Origin: Phytophthora hibernalis | Taxonomy: Eukaryota; Oomycota; Peronosporomycetes; Peronosporales; Peronosporaceae | DNA length: 64,000 bases | Reading direction: 5' to 3' | Assembly (NCBI GenBank): GCA_012656075.1 | Contig: JAAKBF010000343.1 | Span: 434,001 to 498,000 of the forward strand | In this document: piece by piece, positions 1 through 12,300 of the stretch | Numbering within the stretch: position 1 is the stretch's first letter | Layout: each line of letters starts with the position of its first letter | Notes under the pieces: model-generated | The model's database searches: none | What the model was told of the DNA's origin: nothing | The model's input: the letters and a program-made list of their open reading frames with translations, nothing else | Translations under genes and position numbers: made by a program

Positions 1-1219
1 GTCATACTTGTTGTAGCGCAGCGACTCGAGTTCTTGTGGTCCTCCCATGCTGTTCGGGAAGTAGTTTGGAGCATCACCCATGTTCCCGTTCACTGCAAAT
101 TGGCCATCACGCTGGTACGTTTGCGGTTCATTCAGAGGCCGGTTAACCGGAATTTGCTGGTAGTTCTTGCCCAAACGGTGACGCAGTGTGTCCGGGTACG
201 AGAACAATCGGCCTTGCAACATTTTATCGGGCGACGGAGCGATTCCAGGCACCATGTGCGATGGAGCAAACGCGAGCTGCTCAATCTCCGCGAAATAGTT
301 GCAAGGGTTCTTGTTCAGCACAAGACGTCCGACTTCTTGTAGTGGGAAATCTCCGTGCGGCCACACTTTAGTCACATCGAACGCGATGAACTTGTGCTTT
401 TTGGCTTGTTCCGGAGTCATGGTCTGGATGTACAACGTCCACGACGGGAATTCACCGCCTTCGATGGCTTCGTACAGATCACGGTTCGAGTAGTCCGGGT
501 CGGCACCAGCCAAAAAAGCAGCTTCATCCACCGGCATGTTGCGAATACCTTGATCCGTCTTGAAATGGTACTTGACGTACGTCATTTCGCCTTTCTCGTT
601 GACATTGGTGAAGGTGTTGCTGCCGTACCCGTTCATGAATCGATATCCATCCGGAATGCCGCGATCCGAGAACAACCACGTCTGCATGTGCAGCGATTCC
701 GGACGCAGCGAGAAGAAATCCCAAACCATGTTGGCGTCCTTCAAGTGCGAGCTTGGTAGACGCTTCTGCGAGTGGATAAAGCTCGGGAAGAGGATCGGGT
801 CGCGGATGAAGAAGATTGGCGTGTTGTTGCAGACAAGGTCCAGGTTCCCTTCTTCCGTGTAGAACTTGAGCGCGAACCCGCGCGGGTCTCGAATCGTGTC
901 GGCACTCCCCATTTCCCCGTCACGATCGAGAATCGAGCTGCAACGGGTGTACGCTTGCCAACTTCGGAGAACATTTTGGCACAAGTGTACTTGGTGATCT
1001 CAGGGTGGGTCACCTCGAAGTAGCCGAAGGCACCGCCACCTTTGCATGCACAACCCGCTCTGGAACACGCTCACGGTCGAAGTGTGACAGGTGATCAATG
1101 AACTCGAAGTCTTGAAGCAACATTGGACCAGTTGAACCAGCCGTAGCAGAAGCCGTCAACCCGAATCGAGGCATCGGAGCACCATTACTCGTCGTACAGG
1201 TCGGTGGCGCCATGATCAA
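1..1219 (-). CDS. CAT: Catalase, partial at window edge, with two frame breaks
   Basis: Monofunctional haem catalase, which breaks hydrogen peroxide into water and oxygen. The N-terminal active-site block with HFDRERVPERVVHAK lies near 1040-1100, and the proximal haem-ligand block RLFSYPDTLRHRLG lies near 150-190. The frame is open from about 890 to the window edge, so the 3' end is off the window. Two single-base losses interrupt it: one in the G run after VVHAK (about 1038) and one in the G run before GSADTIRDPRG (about 915). Both lie in homopolymers and the protein on either side is well conserved, so sequencing error is as likely as decay. The start is placed at the ATG at 1219; a second ATG lies two codons in. 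There is no clear signal peptide. A peroxisomal C-terminal signal cannot be judged because that end is missing. Confidence 0.9.
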
Positions 1220-1812
1220 TTTGTTCTCGTTCTTGTTCTGGTGGTGCGCCTCGAATCAAGCAAATTGAGCTCTGAGGTCGAATTGCAGAATGATCTTGAT
1301 GCGTTGCTACCGTTGGGTAGGACTGCCGTACGTGTGAGATAGGGACCGAGTTCAATGTTAACGGTACTTTTTCCCACCCTTTCTCATGGTCAAATCAAGA
1401 CTAGCACTGGGACGGGTAATACCCGGTAATGGGGACGTTGGAGGCACGGGGTGTGAGAGCGATGATGCACCGTCTTGTAGTTTAAGAGAATGCCTTTCTT
1501 CGGTGTTTGCACGGATTTGGGCCGAGCGTTCGCCTTCAGAACAGTGCAACGAAATCTCAGGATGGGAGAACTCGTTGCTGGATTCAACCACCGGTCAGTG
1601 ACGATGCGTATCGGGTTGTAAAAGTTTGCACTCACATGATTGTTGATGTCATTTTAGGTCAAACCGAACACAAAGATGAACTCAAGGCGCGCAACGATCG
1701 TTACCTGGAGCTAATGAACCGAACCCAGCGTACCGACTGGAACAGGAAATGACGGGCGAGCTCGCTCGCGCTTTGACTACAGTACGCATTCCTCGCAGAG
1801 CTAGAGTCCGAA
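1220..1812. other. Intergenic, upstream of catalase
   Basis: About 590 bp with no convincing gene. Short open frames exist on both strands, but none has recognisable domains. It presumably contains the catalase promoter, but I see no motif I would assign. Confidence 0.5.
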
Positions 1813-2744
1813 TTGCATGCGGACATCGCAAGCGACCAAGTTGAATCAACAACGACTCGGAACCTTCAACGAGCTCCAACAGAACATCGAGATAATCGAT
1901 CGTCAGCCTTCAGTGAAATGATCGATGCAGACAGTCATGCTCTCCCGTTTCAAGTGCAAGTTTTCATGATGTTTACCTCCTTGTGCCCTCTTGTAGATGT
2001 GAAGCGTGTGATTCTTGCGCATATCGAGGCGATCTCAGCTCCATTTACGACTGTCATGCCCCATTGGACACTTCAGTGGGAAGGGATGCACTGGTGGATG
2101 CTACAAGACGCGACTCCTGTGTTTGTTGCAAGCGCATACCCACGGCCGGAGATTGTGCATTGGTTGCTTCTCAATGACGCGGATCGATTGACTCCTTGCT
2201 ACCTGAAGGAGACTCCACTCAAAGTTGTTGGCCACATGCAGATCGCGATGCCAAAACAATTGTTGCCGACAGTGCAAAATGTGTGAGGCTGCTGGATGAA
2301 CCACCAACGCTTCCGTTGCCTCCTACGAACGACGTTGCCTTTTCCAGTAGCTACTCGTCAGAGATTATCATCACTCGCACTGGGTCCCTCAATTCGAACA
2401 AACCGTGCACAAGTGTCTTCTGCGCGCATCGTGGCAGACTCCGTAATCCAACGGCGCTATCATCGACAAATACGAACTGCGATATCGGTGAGAGGATGAA
2501 GAATACATGTACGGACGAAGATGGAGGCAAGAAAGGGAGAAGTGAGAAGACAGCAACGGTGGATGCATGGCGTTCGGAGTGGGTACCGCACAACCGCAAG
2601 TCACGTCAGCAAGGTGCTCTGATAGGAGGTCTGCAGTCTATGAAATTATGCTCCGATCCGGAACGCCGCGGGGAAGGTAAGTGGGGACATAGCTTCCAGA
2701 CGACAACGCCAGCGGTACCGACACGTGCGGTGGAATCTCGGTAA
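1813..2744 (+). pseudogene. Ankyrin-repeat-like protein remnant
   Basis: The first open stretch (1813-2286) ends in a segment that fits the ankyrin pattern: TPVFVASAY, then EIVHWLLLNDAD, then ETPLKVVG. These match the TPL-A, EIV-LL-GAD and TPL-A positions of consecutive repeats. An overlapping frame (2196-2744) continues as a low-complexity, Lys/Arg- and Thr-rich tail with no domain I recognise. A shift between the two frames near 2200 would join them. Only one to one and a half repeats are visible and no start is convincing, so I treat it as a degraded fragment of a repeat protein. The identification rests on a short match and is weak. Confidence 0.35.
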
Positions 2745-2751
2745 TCTCCCT

Positions 2752-4266
2752 CTAATCAATAGCCTTCTTCTTGATCGATCTTTTCTTGCTCTTGCCTGCG
2801 ACATCAGCAGCATGCGAATCGCCTACTTCCGCGAAGTGCGGCGAGAAGCAGAAGAGTCCTGCACTGACAGCAGCCAGGCATGCAGCGCCGTACGCTGGTC
2901 CATCGATCGATGCAATGTACGTCCATCCCGAAAAACTGAATTAGTACAGCAAACAGACCACATACCGCTCGTGTGAGATGGATTGTAGGCGAGGGAATTG
3001 AAACGAATACAGCTTACTTGGCCCAAAGGTTCTGGAAATGGACTAGGTATAATACAAAGTATCAGTAAATGAGGAGCAGGGTACAATGGTGAGCAAACAA
3101 AGTAACGTGTACGTCGCTCATGATGCGGACTCACTGTCAACGAGGAGGAGATGCCCATGAAGGCACCGACATGCTCCTGCGACACGAACGTCGTCTGCAG
3201 CGCCACAGAACTCGCACGTATGATGCTGCCAAGACATGGACACGCGGGTTAGCAAACACTTGTAACGCCTACAAGCCTTTCCTCTCACCTAATGGCGAGG
3301 ACTTGCGGGACCAGCGTAACGTAGACTGTCGTGATGGTCGTGGCGCCAGAAAGCGCGAAGAAGGTCATGACGTAGACGATCGCCGCCAGCTGCAGCACGA
3401 GTCTCTCCGACTTCATGTGCTTGGTCACAAAGCCGACCGAAAAACTCCGCAGAATCCCAGTAGCCCCATGTAGCTCAGCACAAAGCCGCGGTCTTTCGAC
3501 TCCATGGCAAATTTGTCCTCGAGCAGCACCGAAAAGTGCGTCCGGTACAGAATCGCCGCCATGGACAGCAGTAGTCTGGCCACCAGCAGCGTCTGAGCCG
3601 GTTTGGACTCGTTGACGATTTCCCTCAAGCCGAGCAGCTTGGTCCACGCGTTGTGCAGCAAGTGTCTCCAGTCCACCTTGTCCTCTCCAGTGGTCACTGT
3701 GTGGGTGACTGGGTCCTGATAAAAGAGTGACACGAGGCAGTAGTTGACTCCGAAGAGCGCCGTCGTCAGCAGCGTCGTGTAGTTGAAGCCATGGGGGATG
3801 GAGCTCACGTAGCCCCCGACTACGGGGCCCACGATGAAGCCTGCGTTGGCCGCCGCATTGAGGCGTCCGATGGCCGCCGATCGTCTGTCGGCCTGCTGTC
3901 CGTCCGTGGCGGCCACCTTGATGACGTCCAGCGTGTGCTTGAAGAGCGCGGCCGGCACGCGCGAGAGCAGCACCACGTATATGTTCCACGAGAGCCCAAG
4001 CAGCAGGTAGCCAGTGGACGTCCCCACGAAGCACGCGAGAAGCACGCGCTTGCGGCCGTAGTGGTCGCTCAGACTGCCCACGACCGGCGCGGCGAAGAAC
4101 TGGATGAAGCCGTAGAGCGACATGAGGAGCCCGAAGACCAGCGCACCCCGTCCAGGCTCTTAACGTACTGCGGCAGCGAAGGGATGATCATGGACACGCC
4201 CAACATGTCCAGGAACGACACCACGTACAGCACGCGCGCTGCCACCCATCGGCGGACGAGGCCCAT
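2752..4266 (-). CDS. Major facilitator superfamily transporter (three introns, three single-base breaks)
   Basis: Multi-pass MFS transporter; the substrate is not deducible. The N-terminus has a first membrane span (VLYVVSFLDMLGVSMIIPSLP) followed by the loop 2-3 signature GSLSDHYGRKR, the MFS family hallmark. Introns with GT-AG ends are at 3226-3288, 3043-3134 and 2936-3017. The last exon ends with a basic tail (KSKKRSIKKKAID). Exon lengths are 978, 91, 25 and 184 nt. Frame breaks sit in a G run near 4146, a T run near 3440 and the T run at the start of exon 4 (2931-2935). Adding one base at each gives exactly 427 codons including the stop, which supports a real gene with consensus errors. 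A Tc1/mariner element begins 28 bp upstream of the start codon. By domain order it resembles the tetracycline-resistance/SLC46-like MFS group, but that is only an impression. Confidence 0.85.
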
Positions 4267-4294
4267 TTGTCTATTATAACCGTGAAGGCTGATA

Positions 4295-4473
4295 CAGTGC
4301 GCGCCAAATCATTAGGACCCCGTTTTTGGGGTTGACTTTTCCCGATATCTCAGCCTATAGGCCGAGTTAGGAGCTGAGATTTAGATATGGGCTCTTTATT
4401 GGTAGTACGAAGGCGGTACATGTGTTAACAACCTGGGTTTCGAGTTTTCTGGTAGGGCTGCTATACAGACTGC
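4295..4473. repeat. Left terminal inverted repeat of the Tc1/mariner element
   Basis: It matches the reverse complement of 5596-5773 almost base for base, from CAGTGCGCGCC to the CAGACTG at the inner end. Confidence 0.9.
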
Positions 4474-4519
4474 CGCTTTCGGCTCAATGGCGAGGCATGG
4501 ACTTCACGAGCTTAAGCAG

Positions 4520-5425
4520 TTACTCTTGCTCGATAGAGTCCCACGCAGTTAAGATTGCAGCCTCCAGTTCAGCGACGTTGCGGTACTGGCGTCCATGAGC
4601 ATACACCTTGGCAGCCATCGCCGACCAGGCGTTCTCAATAGGGTTGCAATCCGGTGAGCGAGCTGGCCATACCATAGTGTTAAGGTGCGCAAAAGGAAGC
4701 AGATACTCAGATAATGTATAAACATAGTCACCTGAGTTCTGCCGCCCACGCAGGATAGCAAGCTTACTCCTACCGCTGCGCTGAAGGCGCCCCACACCAT
4801 GACGCTCCCTCCTCCGTTTTAGCGACGCACGTAGGACTGAGCAGGGCGACGCATGTCGCACCAGTAGTACTTGAAGCCATCAGGGCCGTCAAGATTAAAC
4901 TTTTTCTCGTCAGAAAAAATGGTAAAAATCCATGTTTCTACAGGTTATCAAAAATAGTTAGTATAATGCGCCAATAAATGCGTGGAATATGATCAGACTT
5001 ACCTGGTTTAAGTATGTGCTCTTCAGCCCAATTCATGCGGGTGGCCTTGTGCGCCGCCGTCAGCGGCAGCGTGCGGTCCATTTTGTGTAGACCAAGTGGT
5101 CGACGCTCTTGAGCAGCCGCTGGATCGTGCGCACGGAAGCCTTGACTCTGAAGCGGGTCTTCAGTTCGGCGGCGAAGCAGTCTCCCTTCGCCGCTGCGCG
5201 CACTAAGAGGCGAACCTCTCGCTCACTCAGGACTGGTTGCCTCCTTGCCCGCCGACGCTCACCGCCGTCGTCGCTCTGGGGCCCTCGCTCTTCATTGATG
5301 GCCTTACACACAGACGTGCGGGATCGGTCGGTCTTCCTCGAAATCTCACGAAGAGACACACCGCCGTCGTGCAGGCCGACGATCCACCAATGCTCTTGGT
5401 CGCTAAGGGCCTTGCCACGGCCCAT
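4520..5425 (-). pseudogene. Tc1/mariner transposase, internally deleted
   Basis: The N-terminal helix-turn-helix DNA-binding region (LREISRKTDRSRTSVCKAI) is at residues 25-43. It is followed by a linker and the DDE domain. A 65-bp intron (4938-5002, GTAAGT to CTGTAG) splits the coding sequence. The first catalytic Asp is in IFSDEKKFNLDG and the final acidic residue is in SPDCNPIENAW. The usual middle block with the second Asp (a QQDNxPxH-type motif) is missing: LLPFAHLN runs directly into TMVWPARSPD. There is also an in-frame TAA after QSYVRR and a frame change near 4770. The protein cannot be catalytically active, so this copy would need transposase from elsewhere. Confidence 0.85.
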
Positions 5426-5595
5426 TCAAAAATGAAAGACACCGGGGAACTCTAGCGCTCTCGCAGCGGCAAATTTCCTCCATCCATCTGAATTGTTTTG
5501 ACCATCACTCTTTTAATATAATAGTTTGTATTGGGTTTCATAAAAACGCGTTTTTGTGTCATAAAAGGGTACGGTACTATATTTTGTCGTTGGAG

Positions 5596-5773
5596 CAGTC
5601 TGTATAGCAGCCCTACCAGAAAACTCGAAACCCAGGTTGTTAACACATGTACCGCCTTCGTACTACCAATAAAGAGCCCATATCTAAATCTCAGCTCCCA
5701 ACTCGGCCTATAGGCTGAGATATCGGGAAAAGTCAACCCCAAAAACGGGGTCCTAATGATTTGGCGCGCACTG
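5596..5773. repeat. Right terminal inverted repeat of the Tc1/mariner element
   Basis: Partner of 4295-4473. It ends GGCGCGCACTG immediately before a TA. Confidence 0.9.
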
Positions 5774-5784
5774 TACTACAGTGG

Positions 5785-5815
5785 TTACCGTAATTAGTGT
5801 GTGTGCGAAAATAAT
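5785..5815. repeat. Short dispersed repeat, copy 1
   Basis: This segment (TTACCGTAATTAG followed by GTGTGTG and GAAAATAATG) recurs with few changes at 14656-14687. Both copies lie in AT-rich stretches full of CAAAATTAG and AATAATGTGAG variants, which suggests fragments of one small non-autonomous element. I cannot define its ends. Confidence 0.5.
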
Positions 5816-5966
5816 GTGTGTTCAAAATTAGTGACACTCACATTATTGTGTATGAGCAAGGAACGGTGGCGAGACCCCATGTTCAAAATTAGCGTGTGCT
5901 CAAAATTAATCGCACTCAGCATTCAGATCGGCTTTGTAAGCTGCGCACGCACGTCGGGGTACGTTC

Positions 5967-6092
5967 ATATTGGTTGCAAATTTGTTCGTGTTGTAGCTTA
6001 GTTGTTCGCCGTCAGTTCCGGAAGTGAGATGGCCATTGCCATCTCTCCGTTGCATCCTTCGGCCTATCCTAGTGATGGGGAAGCTGGTAGCT
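5967..6092 (-). repeat. 3' LTR portion shared with the 5' LTR
   Basis: 126-bp direct repeat of 12736-12861 with a handful of substitutions. On the minus strand it ends in CAACCAATAT. The 3' LTR probably extends further, up to about 6.4 kb, but the other boundary is not visible. Confidence 0.75.
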
Positions 6093-7615
6093 GAGTGCTG
6101 ATCCGACGAAAGCCCTTCGGGGGGTTGCAAGCTGTTTGCATTCTTCCAGGCGACGGTGGATTGGCCTAAGCCACAGCGGCCTTCGAGTCCCGGCCTTTTG
6201 GTACCAACAACCCGCTAACCGCTCATTGGGGACACTATAAACAGAAAGTCCGGTTATCCGGCTACTCGTGACCATCTAGTCTTTGATCTTTGTACTTTTC
6301 AGCGGTTGCAATTTAGCGAGTCGAGAAGTAAACTTAAATTTGAGTAAAATGTACTCTGGAACAGGGGCGAACAGCCCGGACATGTTTGATTTCCAAACTT
6401 AGGGTTAGGTGAATCATAAAACGAGCTTTTACCATTAAAATCATTCTTAAAATCATATCTTCTTGTGAAAAAGCTCTCTTTTCCGTTAACTTTTATCCTT
6501 AATTTTCTTGACTTTTCTAAAACTTCCACTTTGTATTGTATATTTGTCTTTTCCCTCAAGCTTTGTTTATTTGAGGCTTGAAACTTTATTTGAGTTTCTT
6601 TGCTTTTAATTTGAGGTGCTCCTATTTAGAGTTCTTTGACGCCCATCATTAAGCATAGCTTTTCGAACTGACTTTGACTTAATGGCTTAGTTAAGGCATC
6701 TGCGATCATATCATTGGTGTTACAGTATGCAACACTGATACTCTTTCTTCATGTTTATCACTAGCATACAGATGCCTAATATCGATATGCTTTGTTGATG
6801 TATGACTACATGGGTCCTTAATAATACTTATTGCAGCAGTATTATCACACCAACAATGAGTTGGGCGTAGCCTAATTCTTTCAATAGTAGTCTTAGCCAC
6901 ATTGCCTCTCTTACTCCTTCACTAGTAGCTACTAGCTCCGATTCTGCCGTATTAAGACTAATACAGTCTTGCTTAATACTCTTCCAAGTAATGCATGATC
7001 CAGCAAGTATTGATACATAACCTGTAATCGATTTCCTTTCTTCAGATGCATTCGCGAAGCTCGCGTCTGTGTAAACAACTACTTCAATAGTACTATTTCA
7101 ATTGTACTGTATGCCATACTTCGACGTTCCTTTCAAGTACTTTAGTACTCGCTGAGCCGCCCTCCAGTGTGTTTTATTATAGCAAGACAAGTATTTACTA
7201 AGCTCCCTAACAGCATTAGCAATATCGGGTCTAGTGCCTCGAACTAGATACATTAACGACCCCACTAAACCTCTGTAATCGAACGGCTGAGCCGCTATCT
7301 GTTCCGGTGTTAGGGTCGTTTCCTTCTCCAAAACAACCGTTTTGGCCTGTGGTGTGGGTACTATATTACAGTCCCGCATCTCAAACTTTTCGAGAAGGTC
7401 ATTAATATACTTTTGTTGCGACAAACAAAGTGTCTTCTTATCCAGATCTCTTTTGATCTCCATTTTAAGCAAGTAGTGCAACTCGCCTAGGTCTTTCATA
7501 GTGAATTTCGCAGACAATTTAGCCTTAAGCTGATTTATAGAGCTCAAATGAGAGCCTGCAATTGTCAGGTCGTCCACATATACGCACACAATTAGGATGT
7601 GCTGGACGCCTTTAA

Positions 7616-9396
7616 CCCCTTAGTTCCGATATGTTGTACCCTAGAACATAAGAGGTGTATACCCTAGTGCAGCTTTTTCGCAGCGTCTCTACTATGTTGG
7701 AGGTCCAACACAAGAGTATATCATACTTGGAGTTTGTAAGGAGAACGTGTCTAAGTACCACTATAATAAAATCAAGATATTTTTTTGTGTGTATAACGGT
7801 CACATGCACAGGCTTAGGTTTCTGTCAGTAGGGGATCAGCAGCACGTGAAAAGAAGGGGACGTCTCACCCACCACCGCGGGTGGCTCTCAGCCGTCAGCT
7901 CCTCATTCTCAAAAAAGACGCGAAGGAGGAAAATGGTTGCGCCGGAGGAAAGACTCCGTAGAGCCAACTGACCGAGCAAGAGCGTCGTCAGTGCGTCGAA
8001 GCGATGCTCAGCGAACGCCACGAGAGACGCCTTCAGCGAGCAGACAACAAGACATGCATGCAGTGGACGGCAAGCAGAAGAAGGCAGCAGCAAAGGAGAC
8101 GAGGGTGGTAGACATGCAGAACGAGGAGGCCAAGGACGTGGAGAAGGCGACTGCGAAAGAAATGCACGCAGCAGAGGTGAAGGAGACAGCGCCGTCGGAT
8201 GACATTTTGGCGGAAACGAAGCAGACGACGGTAAAGTCGAAGAAGACGACGGCACTGCAGAAGAAGGCGTTTCAAGCGGGCAAGACGAAAAGGAAGTTCC
8301 CTCCATCGCCACCATCAGGAGACCATCGATGGCTGTTGAGACCGTCGTTGCGGACATGGTCATCTCTACAGCGATAAGTGAGGTGCTAACGCCCGTGCCA
8401 GCAGGAAGCTCAGCGGCCGGCCTCACGTGGTACCTGCATGAAACCGCGAACGGTCTCCGAACGTTTTTGGAAGCGTCGCCGAAGTGTGTTGCAGACCGAT
8501 AGCCAGCACGAGGATGACAGCGGCTCGGTAGATGACGGCGGGTTGGCAGATGACGGAGCTGCCGCTGAAATTTGACGGGGTTCTTTGGTCTGCGCCAAAA
8601 CAGCGTATTCTTTGAGTTATGTTAGAACGCCCAGGAAGGCTGTAGCAAGGCTGCAGAGTTTTGTTTTTCAAAGTGCTTATGTTGTCTATCAGGAAACATA
8701 AGTTGGTCATTGTTGCAGTTGCAATTATATCCAACCTAACACTAACATATCGTGCTCTTCCAATTTGGTTTGAATATCAAATATCTTTGTCATGTAGTCC
8801 GTAGCGGGCGGCATAAATGCTGCTACGACATTTGGCACGATGATTTGAGCAACGGCAACGCTCTTCCGCGCTACCTGTCGCGCGAACACAAAACTCGCAA
8901 CCGTCCACCGTCCTCCCATCCGGGAATGAAGCATCGTCGCCGTGCTGCTTCGTATAGAGGTGTCGGAGTAGGCAGCGAAGAAGGTGATCAAGGAGTGGGC
9001 GACGCCTAAGCGTAGGTAGCACGTTCTTTAACAACTAGGAATCAAGTGGCATGCGTTGCAATCAATTGAAACTTTGTATTTCTTTTTGTTTACTGGTCAA
9101 AATAGATGGAGCCAGCAGTGATGGACGTGTGCAACATTTCAAAAATGGGACTATCCGATAACAACACGTTTATTATGTCGAATTATCATCATAAGTGGCA
9201 AGGAAGCCGATTTTTGGCCAACTTAAGACCGTTAATGTTGTATATGCGGTTTTTATTGCCTTTTGCAACCCTGCACCATCCAATTGACATAGGTGTGCGA
9301 AAATCCAGTCAGTACAAATTCCTATATATTCTGATGTTCTACCTTCAACATAAGGGTCAAAATATACCCCCTGCTTTCTTTCCGGGAACTAAGGGG
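7616..9396. mobile_element. piggyBac-type non-autonomous element inserted in the Copia RT
   Basis: It is flanked by TTAA at 7612-7615 and 9397-9400, the piggyBac target duplication. The ends are inverted: CCCCTTAGTTCC at the left and GGAACTAAGGGG at the right. When only one TTAA is kept, the Copia reverse-transcriptase frame reads straight through the junction into the CVYVDD motif, which shows the insertion came after the retrotransposon. No piggyBac transposase domain is visible inside, so it must have been moved in trans. Its termini differ from those of the larger piggyBac element at 32373-36268, so it belongs to a different subfamily. Confidence 0.88.
7937..8377 (+). CDS. Lys/Ala/Glu-rich open frame inside the piggyBac-type element
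   Basis: A 146-residue low-complexity frame rich in Lys, Ala, Thr and Glu, with repeated AKE/KET-like steps (AAAKETR, ATAKEMHA, AEVKETAP). I recognise no domain. The neighbouring frames on both strands are also open because of the biased composition, so coding is uncertain. It could be cargo of the element or the remains of a charged N-terminal region of a lost protein. Confidence 0.25.
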   Translation: MRRRKDSVEPTDRARASSVRRSDAQRTPRETPSASRQQDMHAVDGKQKKAAAKETRVVDMQNEEAKDVEKATAKEMHAAEVKETAPSDDILAETKQTTVKSKKTTALQKKAFQAGKTKRKFPPSPPSGDHRWLLRPSLRTWSSLQR

Positions 9397-12300
9397 TTAA
9401 CCTCCCACCATTTTAGATACAAGCAATGCTCTTTCTTGCATCTAAAAAGCCTAAATTCTGTAAAAATGCATTGAGCACTTCATACCAAATTCGAGGGGCC
9501 TGCTTCAGGCCGTATAGGATTTTGTGTAGCTTATAAACTAGATGTCCGCTTACATTTCGAAACCCAGTGGCTGCCTCATATATATACTCACACTTAAGAC
9601 ACCATTTAAGAATGCTGTAGAAACATCCATTTGGTGCAGGTACAGCCCTAGAATTGTAGCAAGCGCGAGTAATAGGCGCAGCGACTCATATCGAGCAACA
9701 GGAGCGAATACCTCTTTATAATCAATACCATACGTTTGAGTATTGCCTTGTACTACTAATCGTGCGTTAAAACGCTCGACCGACCCATTGGCCTTGTATT
9801 TAACGTCAAAAAGCCAGTGACACCCTAATGCTCTTCGACCTACTGTAATACCCATGTATTATTTTTAAAAGGGCATCATACTCCGTTTTAATTGCACACT
9901 CCCACTGCTTGGCATGTGGGCTAGCCCGTGCCTCCTTTATTGATCGTGGAATTGGGATGCGTGTCTGATCAGTAGCTACAGCATTTAGCTGGGTGACATA
10001 ATCTCTTAATCTTAAATTTGGCGTTCGTTGACGTTTTGACCTACGTCTGTCACAACTGGCCTCATGATGTGCTCCCACTGTTGGAGACGTCGGTGGTCGT
10101 GCTACTGGTTCTGAACGTACGCGCTCAGCATCGTCAACTTCAACGTTGCTTCTTGTTCGCTTTCCTAAAATTTGAACGATCTTTTCTTCATCTCGATCAA
10201 TGCTACTATCTTCAATAGGGAATGACCGTCTTATCATAGCTTCAGTTCCAGTCGAACTAAATTTTACATCTCGAGCAATAAGGTACTTATTTGCCTTTAC
10301 ATCAAGAAGACGGTACCCTTTATATTTGGGTGAGAAGCCCAACAGTTTGCATTCAATAGCTCGATCACTTCATTTTGGGTCCTTACGCTTTGATTTGGGA
10401 ATATGTGCATAACAGGTCGAACCCCATATTCTTATCCCTAAACCGCTTGCCCTTTTGCCATACAGTAACTCATACGGGCTTTTCATCCCCAGTCTAGCCA
10501 TCGGTAGGCGGTTAGTGACATCGGTGATGTAAAGCAGGGCCTCAGGCCATCATTTTGCCGTCATGTTGGCCCCTCTAAGATCGCAGCGTGCGCCTGCCAT
10601 TACCGTCTGGTGAGACCGCTCGGCACTGCCATTTTCCTCTGGTGATTCGGCATTAGAACTTTCGAATTCTAATCCGAGTTTTGAACAGAGTTTAGATACC
10701 TAAACTTTGAATGAAAATTGTACTGACAACTGTTTTAAGAGATGTTTGCTTTCCCCGGTACCTCTTTTAGGGACTTTACAACAATATACCACTTATAAAC
10801 AGTTGCATCATCTACCACTGCCAGAGCGTACCGGTATCCGAATGATCCGTATAGCCCATTAACTCTTAGACGTCCTGTTGAGTCCATGTGGAGAGTATGC
10901 AATGGCTGTGTGGCTTTACTCCCCACCATATTCTCATAGGACATTCTGCGGTCCTTCATATGAGCACAGGTCTACAGAAGAATGATACTTTCTTGAGTTC
11001 ATAGTATGGGATATTTTGGAGACCCTCAATTTTCTGATTGCATATCGTCCTAATTAGGCGTTCTTTGCCCACATGACACAGTCTTAAGTGCCATTCTTTG
11101 AGGGTACTACCAAATTTACTGGTTTGTGCACTAAATACACTCCTTGTAACTGGCTTAACACTTGGCAAATAGTAAACTTCACCGATTGCCACGGCAGCAA
11201 ATAGTAGTTTGAAGTCTTTTCCTAAAAAGAACAGGAATTCTCCAGATTCTGACTGAAAGAATCTATTCCCTTGCTTTGCCAAATAGTATGCGCTCAGCAA
11301 ATTACTATCACACTGGCGATCAAAGGATATATCCGTTAACGTTAATGCACTCAAGCCACATTTAGGGTTCAAAACGCTTAGCTTTATTGAGCCCTTAAGT
11401 GTGCTATGCGAGACAGTCCCGTTGCCATACGTGAAGGTGTGGGTTTGGCTAGGCTGTACGTTTCCCTGAAACCAGCTTCTGTCTGGTGCTATAGCTCGTC
11501 CTGCACCCGTATCCACCACCCACGTATCATCAGTCAGATTAACCCTCTTTAAGGCCCTCAAATATGACGCATGCTTCTTACGTACCCCTTCTTCGATGTC
11601 TTCCATGCTGCTTTGGGAAGACTGGACCGGAGTAGACGTCGGATTTCCGTTGTCCGCAAAGTCCTTATGGTGGGCGGGGTCCAAGATTTCGATGTCGTCC
11701 ATGACCTCATCTTCCACACACAACTCAAGCAAAGTTTTGCCGGCGCTGTTTGCCCTCGTCCACCACCGTCTTGATGGTGTTAATCACAGCAGTCGTGACC
11801 CGTTTAGCCTTCTTAGCACCCGGCGCGGTGTTCACGTCCGTCCTAAATAGGGGTCCACCAGCACGGTTCGGGTCCCTATCGACGACCTTCGTGGGACAGT
11901 CGGGTTTGAAGTGCCCGGTCTTGAAGCAGTAAAAGCAGCTTCTGTCACCCTCGCTTCCACCCGTCTTTCTCTTCTGACCTTGTTTCACCCGGATGTTGTT
12001 GACGGTGATCGCCTGGGACTTATCCATAAGTCCCACCTATTTTGGACTTATCCCCAAAATGCGACGCAATGCACTCTCAACTTGGTCCACGGTGAAGTCC
12101 TCATTCTTCATCGAAATGGACGAAGTCCAAAACTCACTGGGCAGCTGTGAGAGTACCTCAACACAGAGCCATGGCTCCGTAACCATGTCTTGCCCCCAAA
12201 GTTTGCGAGTCTTCCGATTAATCTCATTGCGCGCCTTCTTAAGTTGCGCGAAGAGTGTTCTGAAGTCGCGCCATGGACTGCTGGTCAACTTAGTCCAGGC

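Larger units (their letters stand above)
4295..5773. mobile_element. Tc1/mariner-type element with long terminal inverted repeats
   Basis: The element is bounded by TA on both sides (4293-4294 and 5774-5775), the Tc1/mariner target duplication. It begins CAGTGCGCGCC and ends GGCGCGCACTG. The terminal inverted repeats are about 179 bp (4295-4473 and 5596-5773) and nearly identical; I saw one mismatch (A/G, in the GAGTTAGGAG stretch). The similarity of the arms suggests a fairly young insertion, yet the internal transposase is already defective. It lies 28 bp upstream of the MFS start codon. Confidence 0.9.

Noticed and set aside
7836..8426. 196-codon minus-strand frame in the piggyBac-type element
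   Set aside because: Ser/Pro/Leu low-complexity shadow of a biased Lys/Ala-rich stretch; no start context or domain.
9106..9474. 122-codon plus-strand frame crossing 9396
   Set aside because: It crosses the end of the inserted element into antisense Copia RT, so it is a chance frame.
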